NCBI RefSeq assembly: GCF_004761875.1
Contig: NZ_SJEY01000004.1
Span: 270,983 to 334,982, forward strand
Reading direction: 5' to 3'
DNA from: Roseovarius aestuariivivens
GTDB lineage: Bacteria; Pseudomonadota; Alphaproteobacteria; Rhodobacterales; Rhodobacteraceae
DNA length: 64,000 nt
Shown piece by piece: positions 63,933 through 64,000 of the stretch. The first letter of the stretch is position 1. The number at the start of each line of letters is the position of its first letter. Under the pieces are notes generated by a model. That model saw only the letters and a program-made list of their open reading frames with translations. It ran no database searches and was not told where the DNA came from. The position numbers and the translations under genes were made by a program.

Positions 63933-64000
63933 TTACGGCGCTCGTTTCGACTGCTTTCGTAAATGTACTTTAATCTACTATTTTTCATTGAATTTTGTCT
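63933..64000. other. AT-rich edge of a probable integrated element
   Basis: The last 68 bases after the tRNA fragment are AT-rich (63961-64000 is mostly A and T) in contrast to the GC-rich chromosome. They probably belong to the inserted element, which continues past the window. No gene is visible. Confidence 0.55.

Overview
The window reads as chromosome of a high-GC alphaproteobacterium of the family Rhodobacteraceae (roseobacter type). Support comes from the gene content: a MarR-like domain fused to sulfate adenylyltransferase/APS kinase, a C-terminal VPLPA-type sorting tail, a Hint-domain protein, a cysteate sulfo-lyase-type enzyme, a corrinoid-activation protein of the RACo type, and groESL behind a CIRCE element. 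Coding density is high, most genes are housekeeping, and many neighbours are joined by 4-bp ATGA overlaps. No rRNA, CRISPR array, complete tRNA or intact insertion sequence was seen.

Layout. 1-9.2 kb: a class II aldolase-like gene, yqgE, a DsbD-like secreted protein, a two-gene RND efflux operon, and a udg/metallophosphoesterase/moaB operon. 9.2-13.3 kb: a possible mini-gene with a strong terminator, then a tightly coupled unit pyrB - two unknown membrane proteins - a dihydroorotase-like gene without metal ligands - plsY. 13.3-23.1 kb: an unknown 467-aa helical protein, gshA, rsmE, ubiA, an OmpA-family protein, a racemase plus cysteate/D-cysteine lyase pair, and a tyrosine phosphatase. 23.3-31.5 kb: a Sir2 deacylase, an arginine-rich leader peptide ahead of argD-argF, gnd, hrpB and meaB. 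31.6-34.1 kb: a seemingly lower-GC LysR/sterol desaturase pair bordered by direct repeats and a 407-bp non-coding stretch. 34.1-39.2 kb: manganese pyrophosphatase, a DUF2161 protein, a TraB/GumN-like protein, and groES-groEL with promoter, CIRCE and terminator.

39.2-46.2 kb: a flavin reductase, two convergent glycosyltransferases (one of the fucosyltransferase family GT10), an LprI-like protein, the HTH-Sat-CysC fusion with a 14-bp palindrome at its start, and trxB. 46.4-49.9 kb: secreted and surface genes (a vWA protein with a sorting tail, a Hint protein behind tandem operators), an Lrp regulator and a 42-codon gene. 49.9-61.6 kb: the lgt-midA-pgeF operon, ubiK, proC-csaA-dehydrogenase, a FabH-like synthase, aroA, and an isochorismatase-fold protein whose catalytic residues are replaced. 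61.8-63.9 kb: the corrinoid-activation protein. The last 120 bases hold the 3' part of a tRNA-Arg(UCU) followed by AT-rich sequence, which looks like the edge of an integrated element extending beyond the window.

The most interesting items are the arginine leader peptide, the HTH-Sat-CysC fusion with its palindrome, the truncated tRNA att site, and the two apparently catalytically dead enzymes (dihydroorotase-like and isochorismatase-like). Everything here was read by eye; no database search was run.
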